Assembly: GCA_017311185.1 (NCBI GenBank)
Contig: JAESUZ010003095.1
Span: 1 to 64,000, forward strand
Length of the DNA: 64,000 bases
Origin: Proteles cristata cristata
Lineage: Eukaryota > Chordata > Mammalia > Carnivora > Hyaenidae
Direction of reading: 5' to 3'
The notes under the pieces were generated by a model that saw only the letters and a program-made list of their open reading frames with translations, did not search any database and was not told where the DNA came from. This document shows positions 1 through 11,309 of this stretch, piece after piece (position 1 is the first letter of the stretch; every line of letters starts with the position of its first letter). The position numbers and the translations under genes were made by a program.

Positions 1-128
1 GAAACAGGCTCCAGGCTCTGAGCCGGCAGTCAGCCCAGAGCCCGACGCGGGGCTCGAACCCACGAACCGCGAGATCATGACCTAAGCGAAAGTCGGACGC
101 TTAACCGACTAAGCCACCCAGGCGCCCC
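1..128 (-). mobile_element. SINE (young carnivore SINEC type), cut by window edge
   Basis: Minus-strand tRNA-Lys-derived SINE; its tRNA-like head ends in ccacccaggcgcccc at 128. The head has near-perfect A- and B-box-like sequences, suggesting a young copy. The A-rich tail is outside the window. Confidence 0.9.
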
Positions 129-130
129 TT

Positions 131-344
131 AAATTTTTTTTTTAACATTCGTTTTTTGAGAGAGAGATGCAGAGTATGAGTGGGGGAGGGGCAGAAACAA
201 AGAGGGAGACACAGAATCTGAAGCAGCTCCAGGCTCTGAGCTGTCAGCACAGAGCCCAACGTGGGGCTCAAACTCACAAACCACGAAATCATGACCTGAG
301 CTGACGTTGGACGCTCAACCTACTGAGCCACCCAGGCGTCCCCC
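131..344 (-). mobile_element. SINE (carnivore SINEC type)
   Basis: Minus strand. T-rich end at 131, gagaga block, and tRNA-like head ending ccacccaggcgtccccc. More diverged than the copy just before it; the two lie head to tail. Confidence 0.88.
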
Positions 345-1000
345 AAAAAACGAATGACTTTCTAAGGAAAATTTTTAGTAGAAAGAGACAATGTATGTTG
401 TTTCCATTGGTTGGTCATTCACACATAATTAACTGGATTCTCAAACTGTACCTCCAACATTCTTCTTTGGATAGAAATATAATTATTTGCTACATTTTAA
501 TTCTAAAAAATGTAACGTACTTCATGTCAGGATTCCAACAAAAAGGTCAAAAATGAATGTTTGCCTCATTTCTCCGTCCATCTGTAGGGCTGCGTATCTG
601 TCCAAATACACATCTGTTTTTACATTTTCAAACAGAAAATGCCTACATTAATGCAGTTTACTGGTGGAGAGAATCAAAAAGGGAGAACATAGACTCTGTG
701 TTCTGTTCTCAGGGCTGTGAAGACGCGACACTTTCTACACCTCTGTACAATTTGGTTATTTTATCTTTTGCAATGAGCATGCATTAAAAATAAAAATACA
801 CTAAAGTAAAATTAAAAATAAAAAAATAAATTGAAATTTTATAGAATTAAGTTAAAAATTGGAGTTAAAAATAAGAATTAAGACCAGCTAGAAAACAAAG
901 GAGGGAAACAGACCAGCTCATATTGAGTAGTTCCTTTAAGGGGAGGGGTCAAGCTATCCCTCACACCTCTCCCCTTTTCCTACTTTTTAAAATAATTTCC

Positions 1001-1205
1001 CAGGGCCACTTGGGTGGCTCAGTCAGTTAAGCCATCGACTCTTGATTTCAGCTCAGGTCATGATCTCATGGTTTGTGGGTTCAAGCCCCACATTGGGCTC
1101 TGTGCAGACAGTGTGGAGCCTGCTTGGGATTCTCTCTTTCCCTCTCTCTCCCTCTCTCTCTGCCCTCCCGCCCCCCAAAATAAATAAATAAACTTTAAAA
1201 AATAA
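1001..1205 (+). mobile_element. SINE (carnivore SINEC type)
   Basis: Plus strand. Head gccacttgggtggctcagtc, then ct-rich body and aaataaataaataaac tail. Confidence 0.88.
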
Positions 1206-1629
1206 ACTTGACCATGTTCTAAATTTTTCACAGACAACCAATGGATAATAATAAATATTCACCAACCTAATTAACTTTTCACAGACCAACACACCACCAT
1301 GCATGACAGATTCCAGAATGCCAGGCACCAAAACGATGAATATTGTTTTGATTTTCATTTCATCTCATAGAAGTATTTCTCTGCATTTTTGCTAGTTTTG
1401 AAAAATTTCCTCATTTTAATTTACTTCAGCAACAGTGACATGAAAAAGTTTTCAGTTCTCTCTCTTGAAAGGAGTAAAAGACCTGCATGATTTAGAATTT
1501 GTTTTCATTCACTGATATGATTATACAATATCCAAAACAACAAAACAAAGCAGTCCCTCTGCCTATCTCTGATTCCTTTATGCTGCACTGTGTTCCCCTA
1601 GCTTTTTATGTTCTCTGAATTGCGGGATT

Positions 1630-1788
1630 ATTATATTTACCTCTTATTGTCTGCCTGCCTTGATCAGAAGTAAACTCACAAGGCAGATACCTTTTTGTTC
1701 CTTGTTTACTGTGTATCCCCAGCTACTAAAGGAAAGATTGACAGAGTGTGGATGGTTTATAAAACGTTTGAGTGAATGAATGAAAAAC
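1630..1788 (+). repeat. L2 LINE fragment
   Basis: Resembles the L2 3' end: a 'tgtatccccag' core followed by a 'gagtgaatgaatg' end. Old and diverged. Confidence 0.55.
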
Positions 1789-2422
1789 TCCCTGCAACTC
1801 TAAAAATGTGAATCGAGTGAATAAAGATAAAGAATCCTGCAAGATAACACTTAAGTAAGACTATAGTCCTTATAAGGAAAGCATCTTAGGGCACATTACA
1901 TGCTGACTGTAACAGTGCTTAAGAAGTGATATTTAATGGTTAATTTACACATTTATGCAAAGTGAATTTTTATTTAGGGCCAACAGTATGCTGGCAGCAA
2001 CTGGGGAAACCCCAGCAGATGGAAACACAAGGCCCCTGCTCTTATGGAACTTATTCTGGCCTTGGGGAATTGGTGAAGAAGAAAAAAATAAGTGTTCTAA
2101 AAAATAATAAAGCTGGTCAAAGGGATGGAATGAGTATTAGATAACAGATATCACTAAAACACTATTTGAAATTTTGAATAGAACTTATATTTTTAAAGGA
2201 ACTATAAGCAGATTGAAGAATTGTTTGCTTAAGTTTAAATCTTAGCTAATGGGACTGAAGAATGAGTTGATGCTCAGGAGGCTCATGCTTGACTTTTTCT
2301 AGAAGAAATTATTTGAGTTAATGTATACCCAGATATTTTTAAATGTATCCTTCTATAGTAGCATTCTTTTATATTTTACCCTTAGATTAGTAGAAACTAC
2401 CACATGTTAAAATAAAAAACAA

Positions 2423-2640
2423 GGGGCACCTGGGTGGCCCAGTTGGTTAAGCATCTGACTTCAGCTCAGGTCATAATCTGTTCTTCAGTTCCAGCCCCAC
2501 ATTAGACTCTGTGCTGACAGCTCAGAGCCTGGAACCTGTTTCAGATTCTGTGTCTCCCTCTCTTTGTTCCTCCTCCTCTCTCTCTCAATCTCTCTCTCTC
2601 AAAAAGAAATAAATATTTTTAAAAATTTAAAAAATAAAAA
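2423..2640 (+). mobile_element. SINE (carnivore SINEC type)
   Basis: Plus strand. Head ggggcacctgggtggcccag, CT-rich body, A-rich tail. Confidence 0.88.
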
Positions 2641-3218
2641 AACAAAGCACAAGATAGTAACATTTCAGTGACAGTGCTTTGCATCTACTTTTAATTAGCG
2701 TCCTCTCAATGTACAGAGTTTTTAAAATGCTGTAATGCAACTGTCACATTACAAACCCCACCTCCTTTTGAAAATCGTGTGCCAGAAAACTAGAGGTTAT
2801 TTCAGAGAGCAACAGACATATGATTATAGAAAGAATGCAGTAAGGTCAGCATGATTGGTAGATTTGCCCTAATGGTAGCATAAATAAATACCTTGTAAGC
2901 AATTCTTAGGTGGGGAGAGACACCAAATTTCCCAACATGTCACAACCGGGTTCCGTGCAAAAAATCTGTGCATTTCACCAAGTCTTTACCCTAAGCTCAT
3001 TTGGCCCAAGTCTTTGGATTTCCATGGTCTATGAGGTGAACTTGGGTAAATTTCAAACTTCTGAAAGCTGTGTGAGAAGAACCGTTTTATTTAATTATCA
3101 GGAGACTGACTTGGAAGACTTCTTGTATTTCTGTCTTTCATTTTGGAGGAGCCAGCAAAGAAAATGGATCTTAAAGTAAGAGGCATCTCTTTGTTTTCCC
3201 TTTTCAATCATCCTGCAG

Positions 3219-3331
3219 GTGAGGCGTGTTGGTGGACTATCCATCCTGCCTCTAAGCAGAGGTCAGAAGGAGAAAAGGTGCGCGTTGGAGACGACCTCAT
3301 CTTAGTTAGTGTGTCCTCTGAGAGGTACCTG
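3219..3331 (+). CDS. RYR2: RYR2 exon 8 (codons 155 partial to 192)
   Basis: This 113-nt coding exon starts with the last two bases of the Gly155 codon and ends after Leu192. The acceptor is a pyrimidine run ending tcctgcag; the donor is a perfect gtaagt. The translation contains [20 protein letters not shown] and then [18 protein letters not shown]. It covers the end of MIR repeat 1 and most of MIR repeat 2 in N-terminal domain A, part of the cytoplasmic gating ring. Pro164 (3245-3247), Arg169 (3260-3262), Arg176 (3281-3283) and Val186 (3311-3313) fall exactly where human disease variants are numbered, which fixes exon and register. All are the normal residue. As far as I recall the protein is identical to human here. 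RYR1 would read TMHPAS and DDIIL. Confidence 0.96.
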
Positions 3332-4061
3332 GTAAGTGCAGCTGGTGGGGTCATGTGTTGGGTGGTGGGTCCATGAAGCTTTCTTCGTAAACCTAAGACT
3401 CTAAACTCCCTAATGAAATTGCTTAGAGATAAGGCTGCATCTCTCTTTGATGAGCTACAAATAACTCCCTAAGTAGTGGAATAATGTGACCCATAATGCA
3501 AGTGTGGCTTCCCAAGTTTATTTAGACAGGTTCCCTTGTGCCCTTAGTGTGTTCATGATACTGACAGCACCTGTTCTTAGGTTATTTTATTAATGGCATG
3601 TAAATGCCATCTAATCAGGAATTCAAAATTCTGCGGACCTTATATTGTGCCCACTGAAGGCTGTAGTAAGGGGGTAGTGATTACCTATTTTAACATTTAC
3701 AAAAGTAAATTGGTATATGAGAAACTAGTGCCATGTTGACCAAGGAGAAATAGACCAAATAAAAGCCAGTTCCGGCCTCTCTTTGACAGGGCATTATTTC
3801 AGAGGGTGGGATTGAGAAATGGGAGTGTGAAAAAAGTAATAATGTGTTACAGTTTGGGTTATGCATATACAGTATAGAGATGGTTAATTATTATTTCACA
3901 CTCTTGCTGCGGTTGATTAGAAGGATCTGGAGAAAGTGTGATAAAAAGGGAGCTAAAGGATTTTGGAATAGTAGTGGCTGGAATGATCCGTATACTGCAC
4001 CTGAATAACTACAAATGAGCTCTGTGTGTATATATATTTGTTTATTAGCATAGGGCTGTTA

Positions 4062-4215
4062 AGTATGAACCTGGGCCAATCATGTAACTTCTTAAAACCC
4101 TTGCTTTCCTCATCTGCAATATGGTGATAATAAAGAACATAGCTCACAGGGGGTGTTAAGAGGATTAAATGCTTTGATCTAAGCCGGAGAGTTGCTTAGT
4201 GAGTTACTATCACTA
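4062..4215 (+). repeat. MIR SINE fragment
   Basis: Carries the MIR order: 'aacttcttaaaacc', 'cctcatctgcaatatgg', 'gataataaagaacat', 'gaggattaaatg'. Ancient mammalian SINE. Confidence 0.7.
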
Positions 4216-4675
4216 TTTACTTGGGAGATTTGTACTTGTGGAGAATGGTTAAGGAAACTGCACATATTTAACCAGAAGAGGATGTCAGGAAGGTAGGAGT
4301 AAAAGAAGTCATACAGCTGATTTTAAATAAAGGTCACCCGTGGAAAGCCAAGCTCACATTCTGAGAAGTCGCTGATGTCTTTAAAAGTAAATAATTTGAG
4401 AACTTTGGTTGAAAACACATTCATTAAAAAACCAAACAAACAAAAAAAAAACTACTTAGAATAAACCTTTGCAGTCTTTGATTTTTATAACTTTCTAGTC
4501 ATTAGTGCCTTTGATCTATTTTTCCTCCACTAATGGAGCTGGTTAACCTGAGATTAAACTGTCAAATTGGGCATTTGGTACTCTAATAAAGCTTATAACT
4601 GCTGGGGTGCTAATGGGTTAACATTGACTTTAAGGGACTGATTTTCACCCTGTCCTCTGCAGCGAAGCCCCATGG

Positions 4676-4689
4676 ACAGAAGAGGGCGC
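4676..4689 (+). promoter_or_regulatory. CTCF-like motif in intron 8
   Basis: ACAGAAGAGGGCGC matches the 14-base CTCF core CCASYAGRKGGCRS at 12 positions, including the whole AGRKGGCRS half. It sits in a GC-richer patch containing CpG within a SINE-free stretch. Motif match only; occupancy is unknown. Confidence 0.3.
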
Positions 4690-5932
4690 TGTGTTGGGCA
4701 CCAGGCAGCACAGGCTCCGCCCTCCTCTACTTTATAATGTTGGATCTCTGCACATGATTTCTAAGGAATAAAGGGTCTTTTTTCTAGAAATGGTTGTAAA
4801 CCGCTCACTCAAATATGGTTTTTTTTCACCTTGCTGTTTCATATTCTCATGTGGAATGATATCTTAATCCTCTTTTCAGGATATCCAAGAAGAAAAACAA
4901 AATCCCTGTGTCCCTATTGGAACTATTTACTTTTTTCTTTTAAAGAAGGCTTTGGCAAAGCAGCTTAAATATAAGATAAATAAACAATTTAAAATAGGGG
5001 AAACATGGCCAAGTAGGTAGTGCTGACTGTGAATCTATTTCCAACTGAACAAAATAAAGCAAAGCATATACAACAACTTTTATTGGTTTAGGAAGACATA
5101 AAATCACCCTGGTACACACAGAAGTCTTCAATCTATGGACTGGATTACTTGCATTGGAAACATTGATTTATTTGGACTAATTTTTTTCTTAATTAGGTCA
5201 CCTATAGAAACATACACATTTTTTATAGATATGTGAAAACATTGCCATTGTCTGAAAGTAATTAGGCAAAACAGAACCCCACATCTAAAGAAAGGTTGGC
5301 AGATGCTTAAATAAGGCGTTCTAGGGTTCACAAGCATATCCCCTCCTCTCCCCTACCCATCTCTGAATTTCTGATAAGAAATACAGAGTGTTTTGATTGC
5401 ATAAGAAGTTGCTGAGTTGCCTCAAGTTGCATAAGAATACCAATAACTAAAAAGGACAGGGATCATAAATCTTTTCAAGCTAATTATTTTGTAGCAACCA
5501 TTTTTATTTACTTTGAGCCTTTTTTACCCTCTCTGTGGCTCCGATGATGGAATCATAGAATATTCCTTTTGCAAAGAGTGTCTATTCTGTGACCTTCATT
5601 TTTTCTCAGAAGGAGAAAATGAAGCCAGAAGGGTGATATGTCTGTTTACTTGTGTCCTCTGTCACTGTATGGTAATGTTTCCAGAAGATTTGCTCACCAG
5701 GGTCCAAGTGCCTTACACTTAAGAGAGAAACATATGTGTTGAAGGAATGCATCCCATAAGGGTTGAATTCAGATGTTCTTAAAAATTTGGGAGCCGTAGA
5801 CCCTTTTGGTAAGCCAGTAAATCTTATTGTCCACCTGTCATCATAATCTTTTAAAATGCGTGAAATATATACATAGGATTACAAGGAAAACTAGAATTTC
5901 TCTATGTGGAGTTCTGGTTGAGAACTCCCATA

Positions 5933-6160
5933 GGGGTGCATGGGTGGCTCAGTCGGGTAAGTGTCCAACTTTGGCTCAGGTCATGATCCTACGGTTCATA
6001 GGTTTGAGCCCCATGTCCAGCTCTTCCAGCTCTGTGCTGACAGCTCAGAGCCTGGAGCCTGCTTCAGATTCTGTGTCTCCCTCACTGTCTGCCCCTCCCC
6101 TACTCATGCTTTGTGCCTCCCTCTCTCTCTCTCAAAAATAAACAAACATTAAAAAAATAA
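5933..6160 (+). mobile_element. SINE (carnivore SINEC type)
   Basis: Plus strand. Head ggggtgcatgggtggctcag and tail aaaaataaacaaacatt. Several open frames here are translations of the SINE, not genes. Confidence 0.88.
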
Positions 6161-6922
6161 TTAGAAAAAGAACTTCCATAAGGTTGTTTATAATATCCTC
6201 TCTACTTCTGAGATTTTGTGCTTCTATCATAAAATGTCCTGTTACTCAAAACACCGTTTTGGGGCCAGCAGCCTCAGTTGCCCGCCCCACCCCCCCCCTT
6301 CCTGAGTTCAAATATGCTTATTTAGACAAGGTCCTCAGCTGACTGCTGTGTGTATTCGATCTTGAGATCTTGAGAGTCACTAACAGAAAGGTCAAGGTGA
6401 CATGAAAGGAGCAGATGGGCCCCCCCAGGCCTCTGCACTTTGGCTGGTGGATTGATGCTACTGTAGCATATAAATTCTAGAATAGTTACATATTTCATCC
6501 TAAGGCCAACTTTGCTTTCAACCTTTGACAACATCTGTTTTGCTTTAAGGATAACTCATCTTAGTTTCAGTAATTGGAACTGTTACAGCTTTCTGAATAT
6601 TTCTATCGACAGGACTGACATGATGTGCTGCTTTAGATTTCCCTTAGCTGTTTAAGCAGCAAAATTAATTAGAAACATCCAGAATTGTTAGGCTCAGGGA
6701 ATATTTTCTTGAGAAGAGTAGGCATTATTGGGTAAGTTTATATGCTGCAATACGATCTTAAGGACATTTTTTTGGACCTTCTTCAGCAGACTGAAATTTT
6801 CATATTTTTATGGTCCTCTCATATGTATTGTTTATCTTTAGGTTTAGATAGGATTTGAAAATTGCATTCTTAATCCTCCTCTCCTCCCCGGTTATTTTTC
6901 ACTGCAGCAGCTCCTTATTATC

Positions 6923-7127
6923 TTTTAATGCTTATTTTATTTTTGAGGCAGGGGGGCAGGCAGTGTGAGTGGGGAAAGGGTAGAAGGAGAGGGAGACACA
7001 GAATCAGAAGCAGGCTCCAGGCTCTGAGATGTCAGCACAGCCCATGCAGGACTGGAAATCATAAACTGTGAGATCATGACTTGTGGCCAAATTGGATGCT
7101 TAACCAACTGAGTCACTCAGGCGCTGC
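6923..7127 (-). mobile_element. SINE with target-site duplication
   Basis: Minus strand. Flanked by agcagctccttatt on both sides (just before the T-rich end and again from about 7128). Confidence 0.87.
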
Positions 7128-8015
7128 CAGCAGCTCCTTATTGTCTGAAACATAAGGTCCTTCAGTGTACTGGTACCTGTCTTATCTGCTGACCCATCTC
7201 TCACTGTATTACTAAATATATGCTCTAAGCCCCAAAGATGGAACTCTCTGCTATGTCCTGTGTTTCCAGATCTCTGCCCCTTGGGGTACCCCCTTCACTG
7301 TGTCATATCATTCCCCTTCTCAGGGCCTCTTAGAGGCCCAAGCAGATCCAGACCACTTCCCATTATGATTTTTCTGGCATATTAAAAATTAAAACCTCCA
7401 AACTGGCTTACGAAATGTAAATTGTTTTATAAAACTTTTTGACATGTTTTAAATATTTATTTTAGCACATTAACCTTACTAATGTACATACCCAAATCCG
7501 ATGGTTAATGTCTGTACAAACTTAAGTGGGGACAGCATCTCTAAATACAGAACTGTGAGGCCCAGACCAAGCAGTCCAATGGGCCAGTCAAGCCCTTTAT
7601 GCTATGTGAAATCCCTCCTCTGTTGTGCAAGTGCTGTCTGTCCTCAAGGCTCAGTACAGCGAACTCTGTTGTGGTTAGGCTGGCCAAGGTGTTCTCTCAT
7701 TTCACTTCCTATAGCACTTTGATTACAATTCATCTAACATTTAAACATATATTTATTTTACCTTAAATTATCACCCTAAAATATGCATTTATTTTACCAT
7801 TCCTTCCATATTACAAGTGTGTTCAGGGTACAGCATGTAATCTATTAATATTTAACACAGGGCTTGATACAGAGCATATTCAGTGAAACATGATGAATTG
7901 ACAAACGATGATAATTTATCATCATATGGTATGAGCTTTCACTTCAATTCACAAGTAAAGATATAAGCATTGGTGTTTTGAATCATCTTATTGTTTGGTA
8001 AAATCCATATGGAGG

Positions 8016-8033
8016 GGTGTGTGTGTGTGTGTG
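8016..8033 (+). repeat. (GT)n microsatellite
   Basis: Nine GT units, likely length-variable. Confidence 0.85.
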
Positions 8034-8118
8034 CTGTTTCTTTGGCTCAGGTCATTGAAATAGGAATATTTATGAAATAACTTTAGATTTTTTTTTTAGT
8101 TTATGCTACTTTGATTTT

Positions 8119-8167
8119 TTTACATTTATTTTTTTTCATTTTTATTTACTTTTTTAATGTTTTATTT

Positions 8168-8210
<43 letters not shown>

Positions 8211-8381
8211 CGTGAACATGGGAGGGTCAGAGAGAGAGGGAGATAGAGAATCTGAAACAGGCTCTGGGCTCTGAACTAGCTGTCAGCACAGAGCCCGACC
8301 TGGGGCTTGATCCCACGAACTGTGAGATCATGACCTAAGCCAAAGTGGGATGCTTAACGGACTGAGCCTCCCATGTGCCCC
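8119..8381 (-). mobile_element. SINE, first half of a compound insertion
   Basis: Minus strand, with a long pure (GA)n run at 8170-8207; head ends ccatgtgcccc. It shares outer target duplications with the next SINE. Confidence 0.87.
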
Positions 8382-8548
8382 TAAAATTTTTTTTTAAATA
8401 TTCACTTATTTCTGAGAGAGAGAGATACAGAGATAAGCGGGGAGGGAGAGGGAGACACAGAATCCAAAGCAGGCACGGGGCTCGAACTTACAAACTGAGA
8501 GATCGTGACCTGAGCTGAAGTTGGACACTTAATGGACTGAGCCCTGGT
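8382..8548 (-). mobile_element. SINE, second half of a compound insertion
   Basis: Minus strand and shortened. The sequence tgctactttgatttt occurs at 8104-8118 and 8549-8563, flanking this SINE and the preceding one together. Confidence 0.85.
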
Positions 8549-9182
8549 GCTACTTTGATTTTAAAGGTTTGGGTGGCTTCTTCACATTACTGCTTAGTGA
8601 ACAATTCTGCTCGATGCAAGGTATAGAGTTGTGAGTCTGTGTCTAACAGCTTATGAGAAGGGGAAAGAAAACTACATAGTACAGTTACATCACTCTGACT
8701 GCTCTGAAGGAAAACTTGTTTTCCTTAGTTGTGGAAGCAGAGCACATCCTTTTATTTGTAAATAGTTAAAGGAGTTTCATATTGGGGAAGAAATTCAGTA
8801 ACAGAATCTCCGCTGGGATTTGGTGTTGCAAGGACAGGCTGAGGTGACTAGGTTGTAAAAAGGGAGAGAGGAAGCCAAGATGAGGAGCTTCTTGATCAGA
8901 TCAGAGCAAGTTATTGCTAAATCTGATGCATTGACAGGTAAACTTTTAATCCTGTTGATTGTAAAGATTATTGATAAGATGACTACCTAAGTGTCAAAGG
9001 TCAAAAATGTCTTCTGTTTTGTTCCCAAGAGAAAGATAGTGACCTACCTGTTTTTGTTGGTAACTTGAGAATACGTTTATGTAAGACACCTTTAGGGTAT
9101 TCAGTGCCCTGTGGAGGACAGGAATGCCCTGTGACTTCTTTGTTAAATGAAGAGGGTCAGATTTCTGGGGGAAATCTGGTAC

Positions 9183-9664
9183 AAGGGCACATGGACCCCA
9201 ATGTTCATAGCAGCACTCTCAACAATAGCCAAAACATGAAAAGAGCCTAAGTGTCCTACAACTGATGAATGGATCAAGAAGATGTGGTTTATCTATACCA
9301 TGGAATACTACATGGCAATGAGAAAGAATGAAATCTGGCCATGTGTAGCAACATGGATGGACCTTGAGGGTGTTATGCTGAGCGAAATAAGTCAGGTAGA
9401 GAAGGACAAATACCATATGTTTGCACGTATAGGAGGATTAGGAGGAACTTAACGGAGGACCATGGGGAAGAAGAAGGGGAAAAATAGTGGGGAGAGGGAG
9501 GGAGGCAAACCATGAGAGACTCTTGAATGCCGAGAACAAACTGAGGGCTGATGGGGGTGGGGGAGAGGGAGGGGGGATGATGGGCATGGAGGAGGGCACT
9601 TGTGGGGATGAGCACTGGGTGTTATATGGAAACCAACTTGACAATAAACCATTAAAAAAAAAAA
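9183..9664 (+). mobile_element. L1 LINE, 3' end (ORF2 tail and 3' UTR)
   Basis: Plus-strand, 5'-truncated L1. It begins in the ORF2 end ('ccaatgttcatagcagcac', protein PMFIAALSTIAKT) and runs through 'gaatactacatggcaatgag' and 'gctgagcgaaataagtcagg'. A G-rich 3' UTR, 'gagcactgggtgttatatgg' and a polyA tail follow. No complete ORF remains. Confidence 0.92.
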
Positions 9665-10012
9665 AGACCTTAAAAGCTTAGGCTGTCATCAGCACTGGAA
9701 AAGTGCTGCAAAAACATTACAGGAATATTGGTGATATTTACCCAAAATGACTCTAAGGACGTAGTTGTATTTTATATATCTGAAATTCTTAGGGGCTGCC
9801 AAGTAGTGGTCAGTAAAATGAGCAAGGCATTTGGCTGTACTCATAATTTTGTTTTTCTTTATTAATCATTTGCTAACTCATATATTATGGCTCTTCAATG
9901 GGAAATAAGATATTTTAGTACATTTTTATTTTTAAGAAGGAAAATCTGAAATTTATAGTATCTGATATTTGGAGGAAATGGAGTATGCTGATTAGCTTCC
10001 TAATAGGAAATA

Positions 10013-10026
10013 TTGCCACCTACTGG
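10013..10026 (-). promoter_or_regulatory. CTCF-like motif upstream of exon 9
   Basis: On the minus strand this reads CCAGTAGGTGGCAA, 13 of 14 against the CTCF core CCASYAGRKGGCRS (only the last base differs). It lies outside any repeat I recognise, about 460 bp before the exon 9 acceptor. Motif match only. Confidence 0.4.
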
Positions 10027-10481
10027 CTGTTGTATAAAATTGCAGATAAAAGTTCCCAAAGGACTCTGTAAAAGTCTGGTAGAGTTTACCTATTTCACTG
10101 TCCCAAAACTGTCACAGTGTGATATGTAGAAAGCTTAATTATAATTTTAATGGCAAGCGACCCCTATCTGTACAGTTTTGTCCATCAATAACCTCAGAGC
10201 AAAATGGTCGTTTTAACACACAAATTTAGTAGTTTTGTGTGTTTCTGATTAGTGTTGTTTCAGTTAGTCACTCTTAGAATGAAGCTCAAAAATACCTAAA
10301 GTCAAATAGGAGCTCTAACTTTTTCTTCCTATTAGTCTCTTAATGCCTGAGTGACAGGATCGAAATAGACGTTCAGTGGACATTCCCAAATCGGCAGTGT
10401 TAAGTTCGAGCTGCCAGAAGCATTTACGTAGTAAGACTTGCAAACAGCCTGAAGAGATGCCCTCTTTTGCCTCTCCCACAG

Positions 10482-10581
10482 CATTTGTCTTATGGCAATG
10501 GCAGCCTACACGTGGATGCCGCTTTCCAGCAAACTCTCTGGAGCGTGGCCCCAATCAGCTCAGGAAGTGAAGCCGCCCAAG
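10482..10581 (+). CDS. RYR2: RYR2 exon 9 (codons 193 to 226 partial)
   Basis: This 100-nt exon starts on a codon boundary with His193 and ends with the first base of the Gly226 codon. The acceptor is ctctcccacag; the donor is G|gtaaaa, which is serviceable but not perfect (+5 is not G). The translation is HLSYGNGSLHVDAAFQQTLW followed by SVAPISSGSEAAQ. It completes MIR repeat 2 and carries the linker from N-terminal domain A to domain B. GNGSLHVDAAFQ is diagnostic of RyR2, since RYR1 has a different sequence here. There is no stop or frameshift. Exon 10 follows after a short 728-bp intron, and the phase (1 base + 2 bases) agrees. Confidence 0.96.
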
Positions 10582-11309
10582 GTAAAAAAAGAAAAAAAAC
10601 TCCAGTTTAATTAGAGGGCTTGTCCTTGATGCACGTTTGAAAATCATCTTTGGAATTGTGATAATGAGCAGATTGTTAATTAGGGCATTTTGTGTCGAAA
10701 CATTCTGGAATGCAGATATGTGACATTTAAGAATTTGGTTTCAATTGCTCTTGAAAAGTGAAGTTTGTGTAAAGATTGATCTTTTTTTTTTTTTTTTTAA
10801 TGCTGCCAGCTTTTGCTTATTTGTGTGTGCCCTGTGTGCTAGCTTCCTGCATGTTATTTTGTCCAATGTTTTGGCCTCGGAGTATTGTTCAGTAAGGCTA
10901 ATATGGAGGCTTCTCGTCTTCTAGGGTTGGGGGACTTAGAGCCAGATCACAACAGTGTTTAGGCATCAGGACTTCCCAGTTCATATCCATCATCATTTGT
11001 TCTCATCATCCTCATTTATATAGCTTCAGACCTGAGCCTCTCCATGTTTGTATGTGAAATGGAAGATTTTGTGGGCTTGAGGTCCTGTTTTCTAGTGGGA
11101 ACACCACTGACTGTGGGGCATGGGAACCCTGAGCTCAGAGGCAGCAGGCAGGTGGCCCCATTCATCTCTGTGAGTTTGGTCCAGTACTTAAGCCCCACTA
11201 AGATTCTGTTTCTCTCTCCATGCAAATAGAAGATTGGACCAGATGATCTGCCCAGCTACCAGCATCTGACCATGACAGTTCAAATGTGTCTGAATTTCAA
11301 TCCTTACAG
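10582..11309 (+). other. RYR2: RYR2 intron 9 (728 bp)
   Basis: The shortest intron in the window, from gtaaaa to ccttacag. The only notable content is a T homopolymer at about 10781-10798. No SINE, LINE or gene was recognised, so it may preserve ancestral sequence. Confidence 0.92.

Larger units (their letters stand above)
1..3218 (+). other. RYR2: RYR2 intron 7 (3' part)
   Basis: Non-coding. It holds four SINEs (1-128, 131-344, 1001-1205, 2423-2640) and an L2 fragment near 1630-1788. The stretches 345-1000, 1206-1629, 1789-2422 and 2641-3218 look single-copy with no recognisable gene. Exon 7 (encoding the protein just before Gly155, about LAFDVGLQEDTTG) was looked for and is not present, so it lies upstream. 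Confidence 0.9.
3332..10481 (+). other. RYR2: RYR2 intron 8 (7150 bp)
   Basis: Starts gtaagt and ends cccacag. The first 2.6 kb (3332-5932) has no SINE, only a MIR near 4062-4215. It contains a GC-richer patch at about 4600-4740 with a CTCF-like motif. SINEs follow at 5933-8548, and an L1 3' end at 9183-9664. A second CTCF-like motif lies at 10013-10026, about 460 bp before exon 9. The remaining stretches (6161-6922, 7128-8100, 8564-9182, 9665-10481) show no gene. Confidence 0.92.

Noticed and set aside
3149..3172. Possible mini-exon between gccag and gtaaga upstream of exon 8
   Set aside because: The enclosed bases do not encode RyR2 sequence in any frame and would break the Gly155 junction.
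3143..3376. Open frame crossing exon 8 as a stand-alone small protein
   Set aside because: Only 3219-3331 is coding; the rest is intron read-through. The frame ends in intron sequence after the gtaagt donor.
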